Source of the DNA: Nevskiales bacterium
Lineage (GTDB): Bacteria; Pseudomonadota; Gammaproteobacteria; Nevskiales; Nevskiaceae
Assembly: GCA_022616655.1 (NCBI GenBank)
Contig: JAKEEJ010000117.1
Location: 1-10,804 of the forward strand
DNA length: 10,804 bases
Direction: 5' to 3'
Both the position numbers and the translations under genes were made by a program. The notes below the pieces were generated by a model. It saw only the letters and a program-made list of their open reading frames with translations. It made no database searches and was not told the DNA's origin. Below, piece after piece: positions 1 through 6,133 of this stretch; the stretch's first letter is position 1; the number at the start of each line of letters is the position of its first letter.

Positions 1-29
1 GCCCGCCTCCCGCTTCTCGCCTGCCGTAT
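1..29. repeat. Degenerate 7-bp tandem repeat tract after prfA
   Basis: The window opens with three or four degenerate heptamers: CCCGCCT at 2-8, CCCGCTT at 9-15, CTCGCCT at 16-22, then a decayed GCCGTAT at 23-29. The unit is the same as the perfect CCCGCCT repeats at 8671-8691. The tract fills the space just after the prfA stop codon. In this gene order prmC often follows prfA, but it would lie beyond the window edge and cannot be confirmed. No gene is visible in these bases. Confidence 0.55.
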
Positions 30-1112
30 TCACTCGCCAATCTCGGCCAGTTGTTCGGCCTGTCGCTCCGTCTGCAGCGGGCCGATGACCGGATCGAGAT
101 CGCCTTCCATCACCCGTAGCAACTGGTAAATCGTCAGATTGATGCGGTGATCCGTCAGACGCCCCTGCGGAAAATTGTAGGTGCGGATGCGTTCGGAGCG
201 GTCGCCCGTACCCACCTGCTGTTTGCGGGTGGCGGCGCGCGCCTGCGCCTGTTTGCTGCGCTCGGCGTCCAACAGGCGGGCCTGCAGCAACGCCATCGCG
301 CGCGCCCGATTTTTATGCTGGGAGCGTTCATCCTGACACTCGACCACGATGCCGCTCGGCAGGTGCGTGATGCGGATGGCCGATTCGGTTTTGTTGACGT
401 GCTGACCGCCGGCACCGCTGGCACGGTAGGTGTCTACCTTCAGCTCGGCGGGATGGATGGGCGCGGCCTGCGCTTCTTCGATTTCCGGCAGTACCGCAAC
501 CGTGGCCGTGGAGGTATGGATGCGACCCTGTGCCTCGGTCTCCGGCACACGCTGCACCCGGTGCGCGCCCGATTCGAACTTGAGGCGTGAGTAGACGCCG
601 GCACCGGCAATGCGGGAGATGATTTCCTTGTAGCCGCCATGCTCGCCACGATTCTCGGACAGAATCTCCACCGTCCAGCCGCGCGCTTCGGCGTAGCGTG
701 CGTACATGCGATGCAGGTCGCCGGCAAAGATCGCCGCTTCGTCGCCGCCGGCCGCCGCGCGGATTTCCAGAAACACATTGTTGTGATCGAACGGATCGAC
801 GGGAATGAGACGGGCGCGCAGCCGTTCCGCCAGCGCGGTGCGCCGCTGCGTGGCAGCCGGCAGCTCGGTTGCGGCCAGCCCGCGCATTTCACGGTCCGGG
901 TCGGATTGCAGGTGTTCCAGGTGCTCGATTTCACGGCACACCGCCCGGTACTCGGCGTAGGTCTCTGCCAGCGGACCCAGCTGGGCGTATTCCTGGGACA
1001 GGCGGCGGAACGTCTCCTGATCCGCGATCACCGAAGGTTCTGACAGTTCGCGCTCGATTTCGGACCGGCGTCCGGCCAGGTGTTCAAGCTTGTTGAGAAG
1101 GGAGGGTTTCAT
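30..1112 (-). CDS. prfA: Peptide chain release factor 1 (RF1)
   Basis: RF1 reads UAA and UAG stop codons in the ribosomal A site and triggers hydrolysis of peptidyl-tRNA. The 360-residue product has the usual family length and the start [10 protein letters not shown], close to E. coli RF1. The catalytic GGQ is at residues 235-237 within [16 protein letters not shown]. The stop-codon-reading PxT motif is PET at 190-192, within [16 protein letters not shown]; a PxT rather than SPF motif separates RF1 from RF2. The PCRF domain covers roughly residues 10-200, including [15 protein letters not shown]. The gene lies 90 bp behind hemA on the same strand, the usual gammaproteobacterial pair. No Shine-Dalgarno sequence is visible before the ATG: the upstream bases are heptamer repeats that run almost to the start codon. 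A small terminator-like hairpin also lies between the two genes. Identity is near certain; how translation starts efficiently is unclear. Confidence 0.98.
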   Translation of the reverse strand: MKPSLLNKLEHLAGRRSEIERELSEPSVIADQETFRRLSQEYAQLGPLAETYAEYRAVCREIEHLEHLQSDPDREMRGLAATELPAATQRRTALAERLRARLIPVDPFDHNNVFLEIRAAAGGDEAAIFAGDLHRMYARYAEARGWTVEILSENRGEHGGYKEIISRIAGAGVYSRLKFESGAHRVQRVPETEAQGRIHTSTATVAVLPEIEEAQAAPIHPAELKVDTYRASGAGGQHVNKTESAIRITHLPSGIVVECQDERSQHKNRARAMALLQARLLDAERSKQAQARAATRKQQVGTGDRSERIRTYNFPQGRLTDHRINLTIYQLLRVMEGDLDPVIGPLQTERQAEQLAEIGE

Positions 1113-1154
1113 CGTGAGGCGGGAGGCGGGAGACGGGGGGCGGGGGGCAGGGAA
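1113..1154. repeat. Heptamer tandem repeat tract in the prfA leader
   Basis: Six consecutive degenerate 7-mers can be phased on the plus strand: CGTGAGG (1113-1119), CGGGAGG, CGGGAGA, CGGGGGG, CGGGGGG and CAGGGAA (ending at 1154). Read on the prfA strand, the unit is CCTCCCG, a rotation of the CCCGCCT unit near 8671. The tract touches the prfA ATG and occupies the place where a ribosome-binding site would be expected. Confidence 0.7.
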
Positions 1155-1177
1155 AAATGCGGAACCTCTGCGTTCCG
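1152..1177 (-). terminator. Possible weak terminator/attenuator between hemA and prfA
   Basis: On the minus strand, CGGAAC and GTTCCG (1177-1172 and 1165-1160) form a 6-bp stem with a 6-base loop GCAGAG. It is followed two bases later by TTTTT (1158-1154 on that strand). Stem plus T-run fits a weak intrinsic terminator after hemA that could reduce read-through into prfA. The short stem makes this a moderate call; no other prfA promoter is obvious. Confidence 0.4.
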
Positions 1178-1203
1178 ACCCCTGACTCCCGAACCCTGAC
1201 CCC
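1176..1203. repeat. Second heptamer repeat tract, after the hemA stop
   Basis: Four 7-mers run in phase on the plus strand: CGACCCC (1176-1182), TGACTCC (1183-1189), CGAACCC (1190-1196) and TGACCCC (1197-1203). The consensus is about YGAMYCC. The last unit runs into the hemA stop codon (TAG on the minus strand, 1205-1203). The unit differs from the CCCGCCT-type tract 20 bp away but has the same 7-bp period. Confidence 0.6.
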
Positions 1204-2462
1204 TAATTTTCGTCCGGCAGATCAAACAGCTTGCGGACACTGCTGAGCAGCAGCGCCTGTTCGACGGCATCGGCTTTGCGCAGGGCCGCGGAGGGCGCGT
1301 GCAGCAATTTATGCGACAGGGTATCGGCGACAAAGGTCAGAACCTCATCGGGAGATCGGCCGGCGGCCAGCCGGCGGCGCGCCTTGTCCAGAACGGCGTC
1401 GCGCTGTTCGCGCGCCAGGCGGTGCAGATCGCGGATGGTGCCGGCCGCGTCACGCGTGTCCAGCCAGCGGCCAAATTCGGCGGCGTATTCCTCCACCAGT
1501 GCCTCGGCCTGCCGCGCGGCCTGTTCGCGCCGCTTCAGATTGTCGGCCGCCACGGTGCGCAGATCGTCCACGGTATAAAGGTAGACGTCCTCCAGTTCGG
1601 CCACGCGCGGGTCAATGTTGCGCGGTACCGCCAGATCAATCATGCAGACCGGCTTGCGGCGGCGGCGTGCGAGCGCACGTTCCACGGCGGCACCGTCCAG
1701 CAACCGCGCGCGGGCGCCCGCACTGGTTACCACCAGGTCGGCATCGGCCAGGTGAAGCGGCACATCTTCCAGCGTGATGGCGTAACCCGTCACGCGGCGC
1801 GCCAGGCGCTGCGCCCGTTCCAGCGTGCGGTTGGCCACAATGATGCGGTTCACGCCCTGTGTCCGCAGGTGACGCACCAGCAGCTCGGCAATGTGACCGG
1901 CGCCGACCATCAGCACGGTCTGCTGCGAAAAATCGGAGAAGATATGGCGTGCCAGCTGCATTGCCGCGTACGCCACGGAAACCGGATGAACCCCCACTTC
2001 GGTGCTCGAACGGACCTGCTTGGCGACCGCGAAAGCGTGCTGGTACAGCCGGTTCAGCACCGGACCGAGACTGTGCACGGTACCGGCCAGCGTGTAACTG
2101 CCCTTGATCTGGCCGAGGATCTGCGGCTCGCCCACAATCATCGAATCCAGGCCGGAGGCGACGCGCAGGTGATGCAGCACGCTGCCCTGATCGCGGTGCA
2201 GGTAGACATATTCTTCAATGACGCCTTCCGGCAGGCCGCGCTCGCGCCGCCACCATTCGAGCAGCGCGCGTTCGTCCGGCGCATCGGTCACCGCCAGGAT
2301 TTCAGTGCGGTTGCAGGTGGACAGGATCGCGGACTCGTGAACCCCGGGCAGTCCACCCAACCGGGCCAGGGCCTCCGGTATTTCGGTCTCGGCAAACGCC
2401 ACCCGTTCGCGCACCGCCAGCGGCGCGCGATGGTGGCTGAGGCCGAGGGTCACTAATGACAT
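1203..2462 (-). CDS. hemA: Glutamyl-tRNA reductase
   Basis: This enzyme reduces Glu-tRNA(Glu) with NADPH to glutamate-1-semialdehyde, the committed step of C5-pathway tetrapyrrole synthesis. The product is 419 residues, the usual length. The ATG at 2462 gives MSLVTLGLSHHRAPLAVRER and puts the catalytic cysteine at residue 50 in STCNRTE, the numbering of the E. coli enzyme. Other hallmarks are GLDSMIVGEPQILGQIK (about 104-120), the NADPH-binding Rossmann motif VGAGHIAE (186-193) and VANRT (209-213). The C-terminal helical dimerisation region ends in KLFDLPDEN. An in-frame TTG at 2498 would add 12 residues without family support. The Shine-Dalgarno signal is weak (GGA about 10 bases upstream). 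The gene is divergent from the TPR gene across 146 bp, and prfA lies downstream on the same strand. Confidence 0.98.
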   Translation of the reverse strand: MSLVTLGLSHHRAPLAVRERVAFAETEIPEALARLGGLPGVHESAILSTCNRTEILAVTDAPDERALLEWWRRERGLPEGVIEEYVYLHRDQGSVLHHLRVASGLDSMIVGEPQILGQIKGSYTLAGTVHSLGPVLNRLYQHAFAVAKQVRSSTEVGVHPVSVAYAAMQLARHIFSDFSQQTVLMVGAGHIAELLVRHLRTQGVNRIIVANRTLERAQRLARRVTGYAITLEDVPLHLADADLVVTSAGARARLLDGAAVERALARRRRKPVCMIDLAVPRNIDPRVAELEDVYLYTVDDLRTVAADNLKRREQAARQAEALVEEYAAEFGRWLDTRDAAGTIRDLHRLAREQRDAVLDKARRRLAAGRSPDEVLTFVADTLSHKLLHAPSAALRKADAVEQALLLSSVRKLFDLPDEN

Positions 2463-2504
2463 GGCGGAATTGTCCGGCACCCGTCTGGTTCTGCACAAGT
2501 TTTT

Positions 2505-2523
2505 ACGGCCGTTCTGTGGCCGT
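2505..2523. other. Small inverted repeat in the hemA leader
   Basis: ACGGCC (2505-2510) and GGCCGT (2518-2523) form a 6-bp stem with a 7-base loop, 43-61 bp upstream of the hemA start codon. Runs of T flank it on the plus strand (TTTTT before, TTT after). It could fold in the hemA 5' leader or mark an operator. There is nothing further to assign a function. Confidence 0.3.
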
Positions 2524-2540
2524 TTCCAGGGGCCCCCGTG

Positions 2541-2568
2541 AGGGAATTACAGGGAATTACGCTATAGT
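2541..2568. promoter_or_regulatory. Divergent hemA/TPR promoter candidate with tandem 10-bp repeat
   Basis: The 146-bp divergent gap holds a perfect tandem duplication of AGGGAATTAC (2541-2550 and 2551-2560). It is followed immediately by GC and TATAGT (2563-2568), a good -10 hexamer for the rightward TPR gene, about 40 bp before its start codon. Because CTATAG is palindromic, the minus strand also reads TATAGC, a possible -10 for hemA. I see no convincing -35 at 16-18 bp spacing in either direction. That would suit an activator-dependent promoter in which the repeats, one helical turn apart, are the binding sites. The repeat is directly visible; the promoter role is inferred. Confidence 0.4.
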
Positions 2569-2608
2569 GGGATTGTCTAAATTTTGCTCTATCCAGGTCT
2601 TGCGGAAC

Positions 2609-4297
2609 GTGCCCAGTTTCTTCCCCACTCCCCTGTTTCGGTGCCTGGCCGTCGTCGGACTCTGGGTGTGTACCCTGACGGCGGCCGGGGCCAAAGACCC
2701 GGTCTTCAACTCGCCCCAGGCCGCCGCCCAGTACCACGTCATGACCGGCCAGCTGGCCGCCCTGCGCGAGCAACCGGAACTGGCCGCCGAACAATTTCTG
2801 AAAGCACTGGACTACGCACCCGCCGCAGACCTGGCGATGCGTGCCACCGCCCTGGCGCTGGCCGCCCAGAACGAAATCCTGGCACTTCAGGCCGCGCGCC
2901 GCTGGCAGGCACTGGATGAAAGCGACGGCGCCGCCCGTGAAGCACTGGCGCGCCTGGCACTGCGCACCGGCGAACGCGGCGAAGCGCAGGCCCAGTGCGA
3001 AGCCCTCGTCCGTGGTCATGCCGGTGGGCCGGAAGAAGGCTTCCGACAGGTGGCCCTGCTGTTGTCCCAGGAAAATGACCGGAGCGAAGACGCCCTGACG
3101 ATCATGGGGAACCTGCAGCGTCAGTGGCCGAACCTGCCGGGTGCGCTTTACGCGCAGGGCCTGCTGGCCCTGCGCTTCAGCCGGCTGGATCTGGCTGAGC
3201 AGGCTACACGGGAAGCCCTGCGACTCGCACCCGCTGCGCGTGACAGCGCGCTTCTGCTGGCCGCCGTACTGGTCAAAAAGGGTGACATTGCCGCCGCGGA
3301 CAGCGTTCTGGCCGGCCTGATCGAGGACAGCGACAACCCGGCCGAACTGCATCTGGGCTATGCGCGCCTGCTGCTCGACGCCGACCGCCTGGAAGACGCG
3401 CGGGTGCAACTGGAGGCGGCACTGGCTGAAAAACCCGATTATTTGGAGGCTCGCTATTCGCTGGGACTGCTGGCCCTGCGGAGAGAGGACCTGGAGGCGG
3501 CCGAATCGCAGTTTCACGCCCTGCTGACCTCCGACGTGCTGCGGCAAACCGCTGCTTACTATCTGGGGCGCATCGAAGAGATCCGCCAGCGCCCGGCCCA
3601 AGCCCTGGCGTGGTACGCACAGATCACCGATGGAGAGCTGGCCATTGACGCGCTGATCCGTCGCAGCGCGATGCTGGGCCAACTGGGTCGCCTGGACGAA
3701 GGCCGCCGCCTGTTGACGGAGCTGCGCCAAGAACGGCCCGAGTTTTCCGTTCGGTTCTACCTGGCAGAGGGCGAACTGCTGCTGAACGCCGACGCCGGCG
3801 AACAGGCGCTCGCCCTCTATCAGCAGGCCCTCGATGTGCTGCCCGGCCATGCCGACCTGCTCTACGGCCGCTCGCTGGCGTACGAACGCCTGAAGAAGCT
3901 GAGCCAGGCGGAAGCCGATCTGCGCCGGATCCTCAAAACGAATCCCGACGATGCGCGCGCGATGAACGCTCTCGGCTACATGCTCACCGTACACAGTTCG
4001 CGGCTGGACGAAGCCCACCGGTTGATCGCGCGCGCCCTGGAGCTTTCGCCCGACGACGCCGCGGTGATTGACAGCATGGGCTGGGTGGAATTTCGTCGCG
4101 GCGAATTGAAGAAAGCACACCGGCTGCTGGAAAAAGCCTTCAACAAGGAAAAAGACCCCGAAATCGCCGCCCACTTCGGGGAGGTGTTATGGAGGCTGGG
4201 CGAGAAAGACCGGGCGCGCGCCGTCTGGGACGCGGCGCTCGTACACGATCCGGAGCATCCGGTTCTGAAGGAGACGGTGGAGCGACTGTCCAAGTGA
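2609..4297 (+). CDS. Secreted TPR protein, LbcA-like (possible partner of CtpA protease)
   Basis: This is a tetratricopeptide-repeat protein between hemA and lolB, the position of P. aeruginosa PA4667/LbcA. LbcA is an outer-membrane lipoprotein that activates the periplasmic protease CtpA. Starting at GTG 2609, the product is 562 residues with a hydrophobic signal (about residues 8-26) and a likely signal peptidase I site after AGA (28). The body is helical repeats rich in A, L, E and R, with typical TPR units in the last third such as NPDDARAMNALGYML and SPDDAAVIDSMGWVEFRRGE. No canonical lipobox is seen: the only cysteine in the right place sits in LWVC, which lacks G/A/S before it. Unlike LbcA it may therefore be soluble in the periplasm. 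An ATG at 2456 opens the frame further, but its extra 51 residues cross the promoter region and look non-coding. The stop overlaps lolB by 4 bp. The fold is certain; the CtpA link is by position and family only. Confidence 0.85.
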   Translation: MPSFFPTPLFRCLAVVGLWVCTLTAAGAKDPVFNSPQAAAQYHVMTGQLAALREQPELAAEQFLKALDYAPAADLAMRATALALAAQNEILALQAARRWQALDESDGAAREALARLALRTGERGEAQAQCEALVRGHAGGPEEGFRQVALLLSQENDRSEDALTIMGNLQRQWPNLPGALYAQGLLALRFSRLDLAEQATREALRLAPAARDSALLLAAVLVKKGDIAAADSVLAGLIEDSDNPAELHLGYARLLLDADRLEDARVQLEAALAEKPDYLEARYSLGLLALRREDLEAAESQFHALLTSDVLRQTAAYYLGRIEEIRQRPAQALAWYAQITDGELAIDALIRRSAMLGQLGRLDEGRRLLTELRQERPEFSVRFYLAEGELLLNADAGEQALALYQQALDVLPGHADLLYGRSLAYERLKKLSQAEADLRRILKTNPDDARAMNALGYMLTVHSSRLDEAHRLIARALELSPDDAAVIDSMGWVEFRRGELKKAHRLLEKAFNKEKDPEIAAHFGEVLWRLGEKDRARAVWDAALVHDPEHPVLKETVERLSK

Positions 4298-4926
4298 GGC
4301 CGGTCGTATTCGCCTGCGTCTCACGTCTCACGTCTCACGTCTCGCTGATGATCATCGCGAACACCCTGGTGCTCGCGGGCTGCGCGACCCATCCCCGGTC
4401 TCCGGAAGCGCCGCACCCTGCCTGGGAGACACGCCGCACCCAGTTGGCGCAGATCCACCGGTTCACGGTGCAGGCCCGGGTGTCTTCGGGCCGCCTGGGA
4501 TTCAACGGCACCTTGCACTGGCGCCAGCGCCCCGACGATTTCGAGATTCGCGTGTCAGGCCCCCTGGGCACCGGCGCCGTCAACATTGCCGGGAATGACG
4601 CCGAGGTCGAAATCCGCACGACAAAGGATCACTACCGCGCCACCGATCCCGAGCGCTTTCTGAGCGAGCAACTGGGGTACACCTTCCCGGTCACGCATCT
4701 GCGCTGGTGGGTGTTGGGCCTGCCGGCACCCGCCCACGAGGCTCTACTTGCGTTCGACGAACAGGGGCGTCTGCGGGCACTTCGGCAAAGCGGCTGGACC
4801 GTAGACGTCAATGAATACCAGAACGTCGGAGCGTGGCAATTGCCACGGAAAATCACGCTGGCAAACGAGGCACTGACCATTAAGGTCGTGGTGGACGGCT
4901 GGACCGACCTGCCGGTCCTTCAATGA
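4294..4926 (+). CDS. lolB: Outer-membrane lipoprotein receptor LolB
   Basis: LolB is the outer-membrane-anchored lipoprotein that receives lipoproteins from periplasmic LolA and inserts them into the outer membrane. The GTG start at 4294 overlaps the TPR stop (GTGA) and has GGAG at 4279-4282. It gives a 210-residue precursor whose signal ends in the lipobox LAGC, with the lipidated cysteine at residue 30. The mature part has the family pattern: FTVQARVSSGRLGFNGTLHW, VSGPLGTGAVNI, LRWWVLGLPAP (E. coli LolB has LRQWILGLPG) and a final WTDLPVLQ. The ATG at residue 19 would leave only 11 residues before the cysteine, too short for a signal peptide. Oddly, codons about 9-17 are encoded by a 7-bp tandem repeat. 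ispE overlaps the stop by 4 bp, suggesting one translationally coupled TPR–lolB–ispE unit. Confidence 0.95.
   Translation: MRPVVFACVSRLTSHVSLMIIANTLVLAGCATHPRSPEAPHPAWETRRTQLAQIHRFTVQARVSSGRLGFNGTLHWRQRPDDFEIRVSGPLGTGAVNIAGNDAEVEIRTTKDHYRATDPERFLSEQLGYTFPVTHLRWWVLGLPAPAHEALLAFDEQGRLRALRQSGWTVDVNEYQNVGAWQLPRKITLANEALTIKVVVDGWTDLPVLQ
4317..4344 (+). repeat. 7-bp tandem repeat inside the lolB signal-peptide coding region
   Basis: Three perfect copies of CGTCTCA (4317-4337) are followed by one imperfect copy, CGTCTCG (4338-4344). They encode about VSRLTSHVS in the n-region of the LolB signal peptide. The unit is not a multiple of three, so gain or loss of one copy would break the frame between the GTG start and the hydrophobic core. 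The unit (rotated, CACGTCT) is a two-base variant of CCCGCCT found at other junctions in this window. Confidence 0.8.
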
Positions 4927-5795
4927 GCCGTCGCGCTCGACCGGCGGCGGCCCGTGCCTGGCCCGCGCCCGCCAAACTTAATCTGTTTCTGCACGTTACC
5001 GGCCGCCGGGCGGACGGGTATCACCTGTTGCAAACGGTGTTCCAATTCCTGGACCGCGGCGACGATCTGTTTTTTGCCGTGCGCGACGACGGGCGCGTCC
5101 GGCGACTCGGGAGCACCGCCGGGATCGCCGAAACGGAGGATCTGACCGTGCGCGCCGCACAAGCCCTCAGGGCATTCGTCGGCGACAGCCCGGGCTGCGA
5201 CATCCGGGTGCACAAACGCATTCCCCTGGGCAGCGGGCTGGGCGGCGGCAGCAGCGACGCGGCCACGACTCTGGTGGCACTCAATCGCTTGTGGAACCTT
5301 GGACTTTCCGAAGACACGCTCGCCGGAATCGGCCTGACTCTGGGTGCGGACGTTCCCGTGTTCGTGCGGGGCTTTGCCGCCTGGGCGGAAGGCATCGGCG
5401 AACGGCTGACACCGGTGACACTGCCCGAACCCTGGTATCTGGTGGTTACCCCCCTCTGCGCCGTCAGCAGCCGTGAGATCTACCAGGCTCCCGAACTGCC
5501 GAGGAGTACTCCGCGGATTGAATGGCGGGATTTTCAGACCGGGAGTGGACACAATGATCTGCTGTCGCCGGTACGCGCACGGTATCCCGAGGTGGGCCAG
5601 GCGCTGGAGCGGCTCGCCCCCTACGGAAACGCGCGCCTGAGTGGCAGCGGGGCGTCCGTGTTCGTGGATTTCCACGACCGTGCGGCGGCGGCGGCGGCCC
5701 GCCGCCAGCTTCCGCCGGATTGGCGTTCGTTCGTGGCCCGCGGCCGTAACCGTTCGCCCCTGCAGGTGGCGCTGGAACAATCCGGCAAGCGATAA
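4923..5795 (+). CDS. ispE: 4-(cytidine-5'-diphospho)-2-C-methyl-D-erythritol kinase
   Basis: IspE is a GHMP kinase that uses ATP to phosphorylate CDP-methylerythritol in the MEP pathway for isoprenoid precursors. The 290-residue product starts with ATG overlapping the lolB stop (ATGA); no strong Shine-Dalgarno precedes it, so coupling to lolB is likely. Motifs in order: PAPAKLNLFLHVTGRRADGYH with catalytic Lys18; the ATP-binding glycine loop PLGSGLGGGSSDAA (101-114); LGADVPVF with catalytic Asp143; and the C-terminal GHMP motif LSGSGASVFVDF. The N-terminus is slightly longer than in E. coli, with a basic, Ala/Arg-rich stretch. The gene is followed by a series of hairpins and tRNA-Gln. Confidence 0.97.
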   Translation: MSRRARPAAARAWPAPAKLNLFLHVTGRRADGYHLLQTVFQFLDRGDDLFFAVRDDGRVRRLGSTAGIAETEDLTVRAAQALRAFVGDSPGCDIRVHKRIPLGSGLGGGSSDAATTLVALNRLWNLGLSEDTLAGIGLTLGADVPVFVRGFAAWAEGIGERLTPVTLPEPWYLVVTPLCAVSSREIYQAPELPRSTPRIEWRDFQTGSGHNDLLSPVRARYPEVGQALERLAPYGNARLSGSGASVFVDFHDRAAAAAARRQLPPDWRSFVARGRNRSPLQVALEQSGKR

Positions 5796-5813
5796 TCGGC
5801 CCCGGGATTTGTA

Positions 5814-5831
5814 TCGCGGCGGCGGCCGCGA
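5814..5831. other. Hairpin just after ispE
   Basis: TCGCGGC (5814-5820) and GCCGCGA (5825-5831) form a 7-bp GC-rich stem with a GGCG loop, 18 bp after the ispE stop. There is no T-run, so it is not a typical intrinsic terminator. It may mark the 3' end of the ispE message together with the larger hairpin that follows. Confidence 0.45.
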
Positions 5832-5834
5832 CAA

Positions 5835-5899
5835 CCGCCCCTCTCCCGCAAGCGGGAGAGGGGCGGGCCAATCGCGGAACGATTGGCGGGGTGAGGGCC
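5835..5899 (+). repeat. CTCTCCC/GGGAGAG hairpin repeat, copy 1 (ispE–tRNA-Gln)
   Basis: A perfect 15-bp stem (5835-5849 with 5852-5866, arm core CCCCTCTCCCGC, loop AA) is followed by a second hairpin. In the second, GCCAATCG (5867-5874) pairs with CGATTGGC (5880-5887). The element ends in the tail GGGGTGAGGG (near 5888-5897). Stem core, tail and orientation match two other elements at 8064-8099 and 9835-9870. It has no T-run, so termination is not implied. It looks like a dispersed intergenic palindromic repeat; this copy is the longest because of the extra hairpin. Confidence 0.75.
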
Positions 5900-5913
5900 G
5901 CTTGTGAGATCGT

Positions 5914-5988
5914 TGGGGCGTCGCCAAGTGGTAAGGCAGCGGGTTTTGATCCCGCCATTCGGTGGTTCGAATCCATCCGCCCCAGCCA
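5914..5988 (+). tRNA. tRNA-Gln (anticodon TTG)
   Basis: This 75-nt tRNA folds as a full cloverleaf. Acceptor strand TGGGGCG (5914-5920) pairs with CGCCCCA (5978-5984), with the U1-A72 pair typical of tRNA-Gln. The discriminator is G5985 and CCA is encoded at 5986-5988. The anticodon stem GCGGG/CCCGC (5939-5943 and 5951-5955) holds loop TTTTGAT with anticodon TTG at 5946-5948. The T arm contains GGTTCGAATCC. A tRNA-Gln between ispE and prs is also present in Pseudomonas. No clear dedicated promoter is seen upstream, so it may be co-transcribed from ispE. A strong hairpin begins within its CCA end. Confidence 0.97.
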
Positions 5989-6020
5989 ACTTTGTTTTGC
6001 CAAAGGGCAAAACAAAGTTG
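5987..6020. other. 15-bp perfect hairpin overlapping the tRNA-Gln 3' end
   Basis: The 15-base arm 5987-6001 (CAACTTTGTTTTGCC) pairs perfectly with 6006-6020 around the loop AAAG. The left arm starts with the final CA of the encoded tRNA CCA. The stem is AT-rich for this genome and has no T-run after it, so a classical terminator is doubtful. It could shape 3' processing of the tRNA precursor or belong to the REP-type element that begins at 6021. Confidence 0.7.
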
Positions 6021-6097
6021 CCCCGGCGAAAACCGGGGTCCAGTGATTTTGTCTTGTGTTAGACCGCGACAAAACGCTGGATGCCGGCTTTCGCCGG
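6021..6097. repeat. REP doublet / REPIN-like inverted repeat upstream of prs
   Basis: Two REP-like units face each other. The left arm (about 6024-6053) reads GGCGAAAACCGGGGTCCAG and then TGATTTTGTC. The right arm (6068-6097) reads GACAAAACGCTGGATGCCGG and then CTTTCGCCGG. Reverse-complementing the left arm reproduces the right with few mismatches, around a 14-bp centre (6054-6067). Each arm has its own small hairpin: CCCCGG/CCGGGG at 6021-6038 and GCCGGC…GCCGG near 6083-6097. The CTGGAtgCCGGCtttCGCCGG pattern followed by TGACG resembles intergenic REP elements of many proteobacteria. A reading frame runs through it into prs (ATG-less until about 6056) but is not coding. Confidence 0.75.
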
Positions 6098-6124
6098 TTT
6101 GACGATGGGAACGGCAGTACTCCT

Positions 6125-6128
6125 GGAG
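6125..6128 (+). promoter_or_regulatory. prs ribosome-binding site
   Basis: GGAG lies 5 bases before ATG 6134. It decides the prs start: the frame is open about 78 bp further upstream, but that part is the repeat element. Confidence 0.8.
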
Positions 6129-6133
6129 ATGAG

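Noticed and set aside
1299..2456. 385-codon plus-strand frame inside hemA
   Set aside because: Antisense shadow; the minus-strand frame has catalytic and NADPH motifs of glutamyl-tRNA reductase throughout.
2456..2608. N-terminal extension of the TPR protein to ATG 2456
   Set aside because: The extra 51 residues precede a good signal peptide, cross the promoter-like region and nearly overlap the hemA start; no ribosome-binding site is seen.
2453..4174. 573-codon open frame on the minus strand opposite the TPR gene
   Set aside because: It is a long antisense shadow of a GC-rich, Ala/Leu-rich repeat gene. Its composition is Gln-rich, no family is recognisable, and the plus-strand frame has clear TPR units.
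4189..4293. Longer LolB start inside the TPR gene
   Set aside because: It would put 65 residues before the lipobox cysteine, too long for a lipoprotein signal; GTG 4294 has a Shine-Dalgarno and the usual stop/start overlap.
5835..5866. Intrinsic terminator after ispE
   Set aside because: The stem is very strong but no T-run follows, and the same stem with a tail recurs at two other places, so a dispersed repeat fits better.
6056..6133. N-terminal extension of Prs
   Set aside because: It translates the REP-type inverted repeat; ATG 6134 has GGAG and gives the family's N-terminus and length.
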